Of a DNA stretch of 64,000 bases, positions 48,085 to 56,419 are shown in pieces. The stretch spans positions 558,001 to 622,000 of the forward strand of contig NC_019964.1 in the NCBI RefSeq assembly GCF_000328525.1. The letters are read 5' to 3'. Origin of the DNA: Halovivax ruber XH-70. Its GTDB lineage: Archaea > Halobacteriota > Halobacteria > Halobacteriales > Natrialbaceae. The stretch's first letter is position 1, and every line of letters starts with the position of its first letter. Both the position numbers and the translations under genes were made by a program. The notes under the pieces are model-generated. The model saw only the letters and a list, made by a program, of their open reading frames with translations. It ran no database searches and was not told where the DNA came from.

Positions 48085-49923
48085 ATGCACACACCCGACA
48101 CACAGTCCGTCGACCCCGAGACGCTCGCCCGCCTCCCCGAGTTCTACCACCCCGTCGTCTCACCGGACGGCAGTCAGGTGGCGTTCTACTACGACGAACA
48201 CGGTCGGAACGACCTCTACCTGTTCGATCGAGAGCGTGGGAGCTACGAGCAGGTCACCGACGGGGAAGCACCGAGGAGCGCGCGCTGGCACGTCCAGTGG
48301 AGTCGGGACGGAAGCGGCGTCTACTTCCACCAGGACGACGCCGGCGACGAGCAGAACGACCTCGTTCGGGTGACGGCAGACGGAACCGTCGAGCCCATCG
48401 TGTCGGTGGACGGCCAGGCCATCTTCATGGACACGACGATGGACGGCCAGACGGTGCTGTACGGCAGCGACGAGGGAGAGCAGATGAACCTCTACCGGTA
48501 CGACACGGCGCGTGACGAGCGCCAGCAACTCACCGCCTACGAGCATCCGGTCATGTACGGGGCGTTCAGTCCTGACGACGATCGGATCGCGTACGCCACC
48601 AACGAATCGGACGCCCTCGAGAACCGAGACGCGTACGTGATGGCCGCCGACGGGAGCGAGAAACGCCGCCTCGACATCGGCGAGGACGGTTCGGAATCGA
48701 CGGTCAGTGGCTGGTTCCCCGACGGTGAACGGGTACTCGTCTCGGACAACGCCGCCGATCTCCGTCGCGTCGGGATCTACGCGCTCGCGACCGACGAGAT
48801 CGAGTGGCTTGGCCTGCACGAGGCCGAAGAGGCCCCAGCGGCGATCTCGCCAGACGGCCGGTACGTCCTCGTCTCGCGACAGCGCCGCGGGGCGACGATG
48901 CCCGTCGTGTACGATCTCGAGACGGACGAGGCGACCGAACTGGCCGTCGCGGAGGGAGTCGCCTCGATCCCCGGCGGCCGGACGAGTGCGTTCGTCGACG
49001 ACTCGACGCTCGTCTTCTCTCACTCCCGCCCGGACGCGCGCAAGGAGCTGTACGAGTACGACCTCGAAACGCACGAGTACGAGGTCCTGCTCGAAGCGAC
49101 CTACGGCGACGTCGACCCCGACGCCTTCGTCGACGCCGAGTACGTCACCTACGAGAGCGAGGACGGCCTCGAGATCGGCGGGCTGCTGTACGATCCCCGA
49201 GACGGACCGGTCAGAGCAGGCGACGAGACGGCCGTTCCGGGCGTGGTCCACGTCCACGGCGGCCCGCACGCGCGGTCGTCGAAGGCGTTCGGCCTGATGG
49301 CCCAGTTCCTCGTCTCCCGCGGCTACGCGGTCTTCCAGCCCAACTACCGGGGGTCGACGGGGCGTGGTCGGGCGTTCAAGCAGGCGATCCTCGGCGACTG
49401 GGGCGGGATGGAGCAGGCCGATGTCGCCGCGGGCGGCCGGTGGCTGATGGACCAAGACTGGATCGACGCGGACCGGGTCGCCGTCTACGGCGGCAGTTAC
49501 GGCGGCTACTCCGTCTACTCACAGCTGACGCGCTACCCGACGCTGTGGACGACCGGCATCGCCTCGGTCGGCATCACCGATCTCCACCGCCTCTACGAGG
49601 AGGACATGCCCCACTTCCAGTACATGCTCCGCCAGCAGATGGGCGATCCCGAGGAGAATCACGAACTGTGGCGCGACCGGAGCCCGATCGAACACGTCGA
49701 CGAGATCGAACGGCCCATCTACATGATCCACGGCGTCAACGATCCCCGCTGTCCGATCGAACAGGCCCGAATCTTCCGTGACGCGCTCGAGGAACGCGGC
49801 TGGACCGAGGGTACGGACTACGAGTACACAGAACTCGGCGAGGAGGGCCACGGCTCGACGGACATCGAACAGAAGGTCCGCAAGTTCGACCTGCTCGGCG
49901 ACTATCTGCATCGGCAGCTCTGA
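48085..49923 (+). CDS. S9 family serine peptidase (prolyl oligopeptidase type)
   Basis: The 612-residue protein has an N-terminal beta-propeller with repeated strands (SRDGSGVYFHQDDAGDEQND, SPDGRYVLVSRQRRGATMPV) and a C-terminal alpha/beta hydrolase domain. The catalytic triad is visible: Ser471 in GGSYGGYS, Asp553 in VNDPRCP and His589 in EGHGS. It cleaves short peptides, like acylaminoacyl or dipeptidyl peptidases. There is no signal peptide, so it is cytoplasmic. Length is usual. The stop lies in a 32-bp tandem duplication. Confidence 0.95.
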   Translation: MHTPDTQSVDPETLARLPEFYHPVVSPDGSQVAFYYDEHGRNDLYLFDRERGSYEQVTDGEAPRSARWHVQWSRDGSGVYFHQDDAGDEQNDLVRVTADGTVEPIVSVDGQAIFMDTTMDGQTVLYGSDEGEQMNLYRYDTARDERQQLTAYEHPVMYGAFSPDDDRIAYATNESDALENRDAYVMAADGSEKRRLDIGEDGSESTVSGWFPDGERVLVSDNAADLRRVGIYALATDEIEWLGLHEAEEAPAAISPDGRYVLVSRQRRGATMPVVYDLETDEATELAVAEGVASIPGGRTSAFVDDSTLVFSHSRPDARKELYEYDLETHEYEVLLEATYGDVDPDAFVDAEYVTYESEDGLEIGGLLYDPRDGPVRAGDETAVPGVVHVHGGPHARSSKAFGLMAQFLVSRGYAVFQPNYRGSTGRGRAFKQAILGDWGGMEQADVAAGGRWLMDQDWIDADRVAVYGGSYGGYSVYSQLTRYPTLWTTGIASVGITDLHRLYEEDMPHFQYMLRQQMGDPEENHELWRDRSPIEHVDEIERPIYMIHGVNDPRCPIEQARIFRDALEERGWTEGTDYEYTELGEEGHGSTDIEQKVRKFDLLGDYLHRQL

Positions 49924-49981
49924 CCTACGTCGCCACTATTGCTCCGCGACTCTGACCCACGTCGCTACTACTGTTCCGCGA
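49918..49981 (+). repeat. 32-bp tandem duplication spanning the S9 peptidase stop
   Basis: CTCTGACCTACGTCGCCACT onward (49918-49949) is followed immediately by a second copy (49950-49981) with 28 of 32 bases identical. Each copy contains CTCTGA, and in the first this is the last codon and stop of the S9 peptidase gene. Confidence 0.7.
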
Positions 49982-50015
49982 CTACCTGGAACGGTGGCTC
50001 TAGCCGGCGTCGACG

Positions 50016-51311
50016 CTACTCCTCATCAGGCCGATCGGTTTCTACCACGGCTTCGAACGCTCGAAGGATGACGCGTTTGGTGACCGCACCGCGGGTCGTC
50101 CAGTGGTTCGCGTAGTCGAGCATGTCGTCGTAGATGTCGGGTTTGCAGCCCGCGGCCTTCGGATGACCGCCGCCGTTGACGCGGTCGGCGACCTCGTGGC
50201 AGCGGTCGAACGTGTCCGTCCCGCGGATCGAGGCACTCCCTGCGGGTTTGACGACGACGGCGGCGTCGGCACCCTGTTCGCGAAGCGCCTCCGCGACCTC
50301 GTTCTGCGAGCAGCGGCCGTAGGTGACGCCGACGGTGTAGGGACCGACCGCGTGGAACTCCGCGCGGTCGACCGCGTACTCGATCAGGCGCTCTTTCTCG
50401 ACGCGACGCTCGGCGAGGAACTCGCGCACCCACTCGGGCAGGTCGGCGCCGTGTTTGCGGACGACCTCGACGTACTCCTCGGGATCGGTCCAGTACGCGT
50501 AGTCCGCGAGATCGTCACTGCGGGAATCCTCGCGGATCCAGAGGTCGTGATCGCGCGTGACGGCGACGAGATCGGTGAGGCGATCGTCGAACGTGGTCTC
50601 GAGCGAACGTGCGACGACGTCGGCGCTGCACTCCTCGTCGGAGTCGCCGACGACGAGGTCCGCCCCCGCGTCCCGGACGGCGGCCGCCACGTCGTCGTCC
50701 CACTGGTGGTGGTCGTACCAGCGAACCGAGTCGGCGACGTTCACCGCTGCCTCGAGCTCGTCGGCGACGTACTCGTACCGGTCGGGTGCGAGATCACAGA
50801 CGAAGAGGTCGACGCCGGATCTGGCGGCACCGGCGACGCGACCGAGGGCGTCCTCGACGTCGTGGGGACTCGCCGGCACCAGCACCACGTCGTGTGGACC
50901 CGGCTCGGGGGCGTCGATCGCCTCGCTCGGAGCGTCAGAATCGATCGCCTCGGCCGGGGTGTCGTGATCGGATGTCTCTGCCGAGGCGTCGGAAGCGGAC
51001 GTCTCGACCGCCCCGGCGCTGCCGTCAGCGTCGTCGGTCTCGCCGTCGCTTTCGGCGTCGCTCTCGTCGTCTCTGGCATCCAGCTCCGGCAGTTTCAGCA
51101 CGTCGTCGTAGGCCTCGCGGATCAGCGCGACGCAGGCCAGCCCATCGGCGTCGGGATCGGCGACGACGACACACTCGGCGTCGGCGACGGCGGCTTCGAT
51201 GCGGTCGCTCTCGAGGTCGGCCTCGAGATCGTCGGGGAGGAAGAAGCCGGCTCCGGGGAGCAGACTCCGGCGCGCCGGGTCGAGATCTGTCGTGTCGAAC
51301 AGGTCGTCCAT
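50016..51311 (-). CDS. DHH family phosphoesterase
   Basis: The 431-residue protein has DPDADGLA (52-59), YDHHQWDDD near 200 and a C-terminal DHHA1 domain with NGGGHPKAAGC. These are the RecJ/NrnA-like metal-dependent phosphodiesterase motifs, acting on single-stranded DNA, short oligonucleotides or cyclic dinucleotides. An Asp/Ser/Ala-rich low-complexity insert (about 80-135) splits the DHH domain, as is common in haloarchaeal homologues. It is convergent with the S9 peptidase gene; a hairpin lies directly before its start. Confidence 0.88.
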   Translation of the reverse strand: MDDLFDTTDLDPARRSLLPGAGFFLPDDLEADLESDRIEAAVADAECVVVADPDADGLACVALIREAYDDVLKLPELDARDDESDAESDGETDDADGSAGAVETSASDASAETSDHDTPAEAIDSDAPSEAIDAPEPGPHDVVLVPASPHDVEDALGRVAGAARSGVDLFVCDLAPDRYEYVADELEAAVNVADSVRWYDHHQWDDDVAAAVRDAGADLVVGDSDEECSADVVARSLETTFDDRLTDLVAVTRDHDLWIREDSRSDDLADYAYWTDPEEYVEVVRKHGADLPEWVREFLAERRVEKERLIEYAVDRAEFHAVGPYTVGVTYGRCSQNEVAEALREQGADAAVVVKPAGSASIRGTDTFDRCHEVADRVNGGGHPKAAGCKPDIYDDMLDYANHWTTRGAVTKRVILRAFEAVVETDRPDEE

Positions 51312-51312
51312 G

Positions 51313-51330
51313 CGCTCCGTTCGCGGAGCG
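51313..51330 (-). promoter_or_regulatory. 7-bp hairpin immediately before the DHH gene start
   Basis: On the minus strand CGCTCCG, loop CGAA, CGGAGCG ends one base before the ATG at 51311. If the transcript has a leader, this hairpin would sit exactly where the ribosome binds. No clear TATA box lies at the distance expected for a leaderless start. Confidence 0.45.
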
Positions 51331-51374
51331 GGGAGAAGAACTCGGCGGTCTCCGGTCGGTCGGTAGTGTGATAC

Positions 51375-51821
51375 TCAGAGTTCGGCTTCCTCGTCCGTGG
51401 CGAGCTGGCGCACCGTGAGGACCGGGACCGACGACGTCCTGACGAGGTGTTCGGCGACGCTCCCCAGGAGCTGGCGGTGCTCGCCGTGGCGACCGCGCGT
51501 GCCGGCGACGATCAGGTCGGCGTCGATCTCGTCGGCGTGGGCCCGGATTTCGGCTTCGGGTCGCCCGTCGCGGATGGCCGTCGAGACGGACTCGGTCGCC
51601 ACCTGCTGCTCCAAGGAATCGAGCGCCGTCTCCGCCTGCGACTCCAGCGCGGCTCGATACTCCTCGCGGAGCGCCTCGGGAGTGGACGCGAGTTCACCCG
51701 TATCCAGCACCGTCACCGCGTGAAGGTCGGCGTCGAAGCGCGCTGCGACGTCGAGGCCGACGTCGATGGCGCGCCTGACGCTTTCGGACCCGTCCGTCGC
51801 GACGAGCACTCGCTCGAACAT
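51375..51821 (-). CDS. Universal stress protein (UspA), ATP-binding type
   Basis: The 148-residue UspA-fold protein begins [20 protein letters not shown] and has the nucleotide motif [15 protein letters not shown], fitting G-x2-G-x9-G-S, followed by [17 protein letters not shown]. It is a cytoplasmic dimer with a general stress role. The ATG at 51821 is preferred; the 53 codons open upstream are Arg/Gly-rich. It is divergent from a second Usp gene and one of three within 2.3 kb. Confidence 0.93.
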   Translation of the reverse strand: MFERVLVATDGSESVRRAIDVGLDVAARFDADLHAVTVLDTGELASTPEALREEYRAALESQAETALDSLEQQVATESVSTAIRDGRPEAEIRAHADEIDADLIVAGTRGRHGEHRQLLGSVAEHLVRTSSVPVLTVRQLATDEEAEL

Positions 51822-51988
51822 AGCCGTGGGTTCGGATCGCCCGCCCATAATTCCTCCCGTCCGCCTCGGCACTGCTCCCTGGCCGACAGTCCTCCGTCCC
51901 GGTATCTCCCACGCTGCTCGACTCGATCGCCGCCGAATCCCTCGGCCGAAGAGGGACCTTTTTGATCCCGGTCGACGCACCCTCCGGC

Positions 51989-52444
51989 ATGGACGACACC
52001 GCTGCGCTTTCGGTCGAGACGGTGCTCGCTCCCGTCGACGGCAGCGACGCCTCGACGGCCGCGGTCGACGACGCCGTCGAACTCGCCGACCGCTACGACG
52101 CCACCGTCCACGTCCTCTTCGTCCTCGGTCGCGAGGTCGTCCTCGGGATGGACGCCGACGCCGTCGAGGAAGCCGACGTCGCCGAGAGCGTCAGGACCTA
52201 CCTCGCGGACGTGCGGTCCCACGCCGACGACCGGGGCGTCCCGATCACCACGTCGACGGTCCACGGCTTCTCGCGCGAACGAAAGACGACCCACCCGGGA
52301 AGCGTCGTGCTGGACACGGCCGACGACGTCGACGCCGACCTCGTCGTCGTCCCGCGGCCCTCGACCGACGGCCCCGCCACCGTCCTGGAAACCGTCGCCG
52401 AGTACGTGCTGGGCTACGCGACCCAGCCGGTGCTCTCGGTTTGA
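51989..52444 (+). CDS. UspA-like protein without the ATP-binding loop
   Basis: The 151-residue protein has the Usp fold start VETVLAPVDGSDASTAAVDD and end AEYVLGYATQPVLSV, but the region where ATP-binding members have G-x2-G-x9-G-S/T reads VVPRPSTDGPATVLET, so nucleotide binding is unlikely. Start at MDDTAALS; a TTG 9 codons upstream is less likely. It is divergent from the ATP-binding Usp gene with 167 nt between, and convergent with the GNAT gene. Confidence 0.85.
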   Translation: MDDTAALSVETVLAPVDGSDASTAAVDDAVELADRYDATVHVLFVLGREVVLGMDADAVEEADVAESVRTYLADVRSHADDRGVPITTSTVHGFSRERKTTHPGSVVLDTADDVDADLVVVPRPSTDGPATVLETVAEYVLGYATQPVLSV

Positions 52445-52511
52445 GGAGCGGTGGAATCACCAGCACGCACACGGGTCACCGTCGCGAGGTGAGAATCGAT
52501 ACCGCCGCCGA

Positions 52512-53210
52512 TCAGGCCGGATCGAGCTGGATCGACATCTCGATGTCGAATCGTTCCGTGCCAACGGATTCGAACCCGGTCGATTCGTACAGCGAGATCG
52601 CCGGGCTGTTCCAGCGTTCGACGGTGAGCCAGACGTGTTCGATCCCGACTGCGGTCGCTTCACCGAGGAGGTGTTCGAGCAGCGCGGTCCCGACGCCCGC
52701 TCCCTGATACTCCTGTAAGACGAAGATCGCGAGTTCCCACTCGTAGCGACCCGGGTCGTCGAGTGCGCCCGACTCGTCGGTGTCGGGGACGAGGACGGCG
52801 TGACCGACGTACTCGATCGACCCGGTGTCGGCGCTGGTGGCGTCTGCGTCCGCGTCGTCGTTCCGGTCGGCGTCGGTAGCAGCGTCGGGCGTGGACGCGT
52901 CCGGTGTCGTTTGGCCGGCTGTGGCCGAGGCGGTCGGCTCCAGCGGCCGAACCGCGACGTTGACACCGGTGTCGATCAGTGGGTCGAGCCAGTCGCGGAT
53001 CTGTGCCTCGCCGGTCGGCGGGATGCCCTGGGCCCGATCGGCCGGGTTGAAGCGATCGTACATTCGCGTGAGCGAGTCGTGGACCGCCCCATCGGTGGCC
53101 ACCCGTTCGATCGCGAGGTCGCGGCCCTCGGCGTCGGTGTGCGTCGCGGGCGGGGTCGGAAACGGCCCGGCGGGTTCGTCCGGGTACCGTCGCGAGCGTT
53201 CTACGTTCAT
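52512..53210 (-). CDS. GNAT family N-acetyltransferase with acidic insert
   Basis: The 232-residue protein has the GNAT acetyl-CoA motif LQEYQGAGVGTALLEHLLGE (Q/R-x-x-G-x-G/A) and the following WLTVERWNSPAISLYESTGF. About 45 residues of Ala/Asp/Thr low complexity (about 90-135) interrupt the domain. Substrate unknown. Its start overlaps the stop of the next Usp gene by 4 nt, so the pair is translationally coupled, which links acetylation to a stress protein. Confidence 0.87.
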   Translation of the reverse strand: MNVERSRRYPDEPAGPFPTPPATHTDAEGRDLAIERVATDGAVHDSLTRMYDRFNPADRAQGIPPTGEAQIRDWLDPLIDTGVNVAVRPLEPTASATAGQTTPDASTPDAATDADRNDDADADATSADTGSIEYVGHAVLVPDTDESGALDDPGRYEWELAIFVLQEYQGAGVGTALLEHLLGEATAVGIEHVWLTVERWNSPAISLYESTGFESVGTERFDIEMSIQLDPA

Positions 53211-53575
53211 CGGATGAGGGTGACCGGCATCGAGGCGTTCAACAGGACGAACTCCGTGATCGGGCCGAGGCGGATCTTGCCCATCGGCGTCTCGGTGCCG
53301 CCGCCGATGACGACGTGGTCGAACCCCTCCCGTTCGGCGAGCTCGACCAGCGCCGGGCCGGGATCGCCCTCGAGTTCGCGGATATCCGCGTCGAACCCGG
53401 CCGCTTCGAGGGTCGCTGCCGTCTCCGACCGCATCTCCGCCGGCGACCGCGGGGCGTCGGCTTTGTCCAGGATAGCCACGACCAGCTCGTCACCGACCGC
53501 GCTGGCGCGGTCGATGGTGGCCTCCAGGGCCTGGATCGATTCGTCGGTCCCGCCGAGGCCCAGCAACACGTTCAT
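53207..53575 (-). CDS. UspA-like protein coupled to the GNAT gene
   Basis: The 122-residue protein begins MNVLLGLGGTDESIQALEAT and ends with VVIGGGTETPMGKIRLGP and VLLNASMPVTLIR, a short Usp fold. The G-x2-G-x9-G-S loop is modified: RLGP has Pro where Ser usually stands. It is upstream of and overlaps the GNAT gene by 4 nt. Some bacterial Usp-acetyltransferase pairs or fusions control acetylation by a nucleotide; whether that holds here is unknown. Confidence 0.82.
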   Translation of the reverse strand: MNVLLGLGGTDESIQALEATIDRASAVGDELVVAILDKADAPRSPAEMRSETAATLEAAGFDADIRELEGDPGPALVELAEREGFDHVVIGGGTETPMGKIRLGPITEFVLLNASMPVTLIR

Positions 53576-53726
53576 ACTCCGCGTTTGCGGGGCCGGGGGA
53601 AAATAATTGCGGGGCTGCGAATGGAGCGTCGTTCACCGCGAGTGTGCGGTGGGCGGCGGACGGGCTGCCATCGGGCACAACGGGGTGCGCTCGGCTGGAA
53701 ACGAGTACTCGGCGTCCGGCCGTCGC

Positions 53727-53891
53727 TCACCCAGACAGGAACGCGGCGGCGACGATCCCGATCGCCAGTCCGATCGAGAGGCCGAGCGCCGGGTCGTCCA
53801 TCACGACGCCGAGGAGGAGGCCGATCCCCGCGCCGACGGCGATTCCCGCGCCGACCGTCTCGCCGTCGGGCCGATCGTCGGAGCGTGGCAT
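53727..53891 (-). CDS. Small Gly-rich two-helix membrane protein
   Basis: The 54-residue product has an acidic N-terminus (MPRSDDRPDGE) and two Gly/Ala/Ile-rich hydrophobic segments, VGAGIAVGAGIGLLLGVVM and LGLSIGLAIGIVAAAFL, separated by DDPA. The glycine-zipper pattern (G-x3-G) suggests helix packing or oligomer formation in the membrane. The ATG at 53891 is chosen since upstream residues are basic and atypical. Function unknown. Confidence 0.65.
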   Translation of the reverse strand: MPRSDDRPDGETVGAGIAVGAGIGLLLGVVMDDPALGLSIGLAIGIVAAAFLSG

Positions 53892-53958
53892 GGCAAACTG
53901 GACACCGCAGCGGCGGAAAACCCCTCCGCTGCGTCTCAGCGCTCGTAGCAACTGAACG

Positions 53959-54639
53959 CTATCGAATCGCCTGAAGCTCGAGTTCGGTGGGCTGGTCACC
54001 GCGCCCGGAAACGGTCACCGACAGGGTGTTGGGGACAGTCCGCGCGAACGCGAGTCGGACGAGCACGGAGACGGGCGTGATCGCCTCGCCGCAGAGGTCC
54101 TCGGGTGGGGCGGTTCGCGTCACGGCGAGCGAGACCTGGGGACGCCCCGCCTCGTCGACGGTCGGCTCGTCGTCGAGTTCGAGGGCGTAACAGGTCTGGG
54201 GCGCCAGCGCCCGGACGAAGAGCAGTGTCTCGCCGTCGTCGAACGCCGTCTCCGAGACGAATGCGCGAACGGCGTCGGCGTCCGAGCCGGTGGCAGCCGT
54301 GAACGCCGCATCCGCGGCCGATCGTGAGGCCAAGTAGACTCCCCAGACGTCCGTCTCGTCCCCACTATCGACGGTCGGTTCGACGACGTAGTCGCTCACC
54401 GCGTAATCGGACAGTTCGATCGACGAGTCGTCGCCAGACGAGTCAGTTCCCGAAGAGCCGTCGTCGGACTCGTCGCCATCGGATTCGTTCGATTCGGTCG
54501 GGCTATCGCTGGAGTCGTTGCCACGTGGGTCGTCGGGCCCGGCCGGCCCACCGCCGGAACCGATGCGGTCCCGAAGACAGCCCCCGACCGTCGCCGCGAG
54601 GAGCGTTGCCACGCTGGCGAGTGTTCGACGGCGGTGCAT
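53959..54639 (-). CDS. Haloarchaeal lipoprotein, function unknown
   Basis: The 226-residue precursor has MHRRRTLASVATLLAATVGGC with a lipobox VGGC (Cys21). A Ser/Asp/Gly linker (about 25-75) precedes a domain with SDYVVEPTVDSGDETDVWGV and a late TVSGRGDQPTELELQAIR. Two cysteines (about QTCYAL and EDLCGEA) may form a disulphide. It is extracellular and acidic. No family recognised. It is divergent from the next lipoprotein gene. Confidence 0.72.
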   Translation of the reverse strand: MHRRRTLASVATLLAATVGGCLRDRIGSGGGPAGPDDPRGNDSSDSPTESNESDGDESDDGSSGTDSSGDDSSIELSDYAVSDYVVEPTVDSGDETDVWGVYLASRSAADAAFTAATGSDADAVRAFVSETAFDDGETLLFVRALAPQTCYALELDDEPTVDEAGRPQVSLAVTRTAPPEDLCGEAITPVSVLVRLAFARTVPNTLSVTVSGRGDQPTELELQAIR

Positions 54640-54780
54640 ACTCGGTCAGTGACCGCTATACTCGACAGCGATAAACCGCTTTGTGCGGGTCATCGAGTCT
54701 GTTCAGTTTGCGAGAGCGAGAGTCACGAGAGGCGTCGCCAGACTCGCTGGACTAATATAGCCACTCCGACAAGACAGCGT

Positions 54781-55278
54781 ATGGAGTCGATCGGCAGCGA
54801 CCTCGCTCCCGTGCGCGGCGCGGTTTCTCGACGCCGCGTGCTCGCGATGGGTACGGGCGCACTCGCCGTCGCGACCGCGGGCTGTACACGACTGAGCGAA
54901 CTGGTCGTCGATCGTATCGTCGGCGACGTCAACGTGTTCAACACGACTGACGAACCCGTGACCGGCTCGCTCACGCTGACCGATCCGAGCGGCGAGACAC
55001 TGCTCGATACGGAGCTTGACCTGACCCCGGACGGGGACGACGGGATCTACGAGGACACGCTGACGACCGCCGGCACGTACGCGATCTCCGTTCTGTTCGA
55101 GACGGATGACGGATCGGCGTCCGGTGGCGACTCCCGGACGATCGAGGTCAGTGACCCCGACGAAGAACACGTCGTCGTCTTTCTCGGCCAGACCTACACC
55201 GACCAGCCGGTCACGATCGAGGTCGTCGAGGACTTCGCCGAACTGGAGGGGACGATCGAGGGCGACGGTCGGTCCTGA
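54781..55278 (+). CDS. Tat-exported lipoprotein with beta-sandwich domain
   Basis: The 165-residue precursor has VSRRRVLAMGTGALAVATAG followed by Cys39 (lipobox TAGC), a Tat lipoprotein signal. The mature domain (VNVFNTTDEPVTGSLTLTDP, GTYAISVLFETDDGS) is an acidic beta-sandwich resembling carboxypeptidase-regulatory or CARDB-like folds. It is anchored outside the cell. Function unknown. The start at 54781 places the twin arginines near residue 17. Confidence 0.75.
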   Translation: MESIGSDLAPVRGAVSRRRVLAMGTGALAVATAGCTRLSELVVDRIVGDVNVFNTTDEPVTGSLTLTDPSGETLLDTELDLTPDGDDGIYEDTLTTAGTYAISVLFETDDGSASGGDSRTIEVSDPDEEHVVVFLGQTYTDQPVTIEVVEDFAELEGTIEGDGRS

Positions 55279-55305
55279 TCGGCGTCCACAGCCACCCGGC
55301 GCGAC

Positions 55306-55806
55306 CTACCCCCCGCGCCGGTGACGCTCGGGACGCGTTTTCGCGTCCGGATCGTACAACCAGTAGAAGGCCGGCACGTAGGCGAGCCAGGCGAGAACGT
55401 ACGCACCACCGAGCAGGAGGCTCCGGGTGTCGAACGCCTGGACGGCACCGTCGACCAGCCCGATGGCGAGGAGCATCGCGACGAGCGTCGGCGCCGAGGG
55501 ATTCTCGAGCCAGTCGTAGACGACGCCGACGAGCGATCCAACCACGTACGCCAGTGCGTACCGGCCGACGGCCGCGCCCGCGGTGTAGAGCCAGAAGTAG
55601 ACCGTCGCCGTCGCGCCGGGATCCAGCCCGACGAGACTCGGGCCGAGGCCGACGAGTTCGACCGACGTGAGCAGGCGCCCGACGAATACCTCGCGGACCG
55701 ACAGCAGACTCACGACGGCCAGGATCCCCGTCAGGAGGCCGACGACGCGGCCCGCCTTGACGCCGGTCCGTGCCGGATCGACGCGATCGATCGAGACGTC
55801 GCTCAT
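55306..55806 (-). CDS. Integral membrane protein, function unknown
   Basis: The 166-residue protein has four to five hydrophobic segments (about 20-42, 60-95, 110-125, 133-155) and a charged C-terminus DPDAKTRPERHRRGG. No recognised family motif. The frame continues upstream of the ATG at 55806 for at least 33 Ala/Pro-rich residues, which I treat as non-coding, but an N-terminal low-complexity extension cannot be excluded. Convergent with the preceding lipoprotein gene (27-nt gap). Confidence 0.68.
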   Translation of the reverse strand: MSDVSIDRVDPARTGVKAGRVVGLLTGILAVVSLLSVREVFVGRLLTSVELVGLGPSLVGLDPGATATVYFWLYTAGAAVGRYALAYVVGSLVGVVYDWLENPSAPTLVAMLLAIGLVDGAVQAFDTRSLLLGGAYVLAWLAYVPAFYWLYDPDAKTRPERHRRGG

Positions 55807-55972
55807 GCGTGGGGCGAACAGTGCCGGAGTGGCAAACGGGGTTGCAGCCGGGGTGGGTGCCTGCGCGATAGCGGCCGCGGCGGGTCGCGGCGCAGTACCG
55901 GCCACGGCGGGTGATGACGCGGTAGCGGACGCCGCAGGTGACAGCGCAACACCCGCCGAGGTTCGACGATGG

Positions 55973-56287
55973 TCACTGCAGCGTCACTGCGGTCCCGTAG
56001 GCGATGACCTCCGAACTGCCGCCGGCGATTTCCGAACTCTCCATACGGACGTTGACGACCGCGTCGGCGCCCATCGCCGCCGCGTCGTCGGTCATCCGGG
56101 CGATGGCCTCGTCGCGTGCATCGGTGAGCAGTTCGGAGTACGCCTTGAGCTCGCCGCCGGTGATGTTGCGGATGCTCTGGGTGATGTCGCGGCCGACGTT
56201 TCTCGCCTTGACGGTGTTCCCGCGGGCGATGCCGAGTGCTTCCTCGATCTCTTCGTCCGGGATCGTCTCGGTCGTGACTATCTCCAT
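55973..56287 (-). CDS. YbjQ/UPF0145 family protein
   Basis: The 104-residue protein MEIVTTETIPDEEIEEALGI contains GNTVKARNVGRDITQSIRNI and TGGELKAYSELL, then DAVVNVRMESSEIAGG and EVIAYGTAV, which is the YbjQ/UPF0145 signature. Such proteins form pentamers and are annotated as putative heavy-metal binders, though the function is unsettled. Length is standard. Cytoplasmic. Confidence 0.92.
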   Translation of the reverse strand: MEIVTTETIPDEEIEEALGIARGNTVKARNVGRDITQSIRNITGGELKAYSELLTDARDEAIARMTDDAAAMGADAVVNVRMESSEIAGGSSEVIAYGTAVTLQ

Positions 56288-56419
56288 GTGAGAATAGTAG
56301 GAGAACCAAACAGTTTATCTTTGCTATGCCGTGCTAATCCGTTCGCCAACACGTTCGACGATCGCCCCTTCGGCCGACCCATCCGTCGAGGGGCAACGTG
56401 GCTGCCTGTGGCCGGTCGA

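Noticed and set aside
55807-55905. Ala/Pro-rich in-frame extension upstream of the membrane protein at 55306-55806
   Set aside because: Low complexity with no conserved-looking start, and it would put a disordered tail before the first helix. Kept only as a note in the gene entry.
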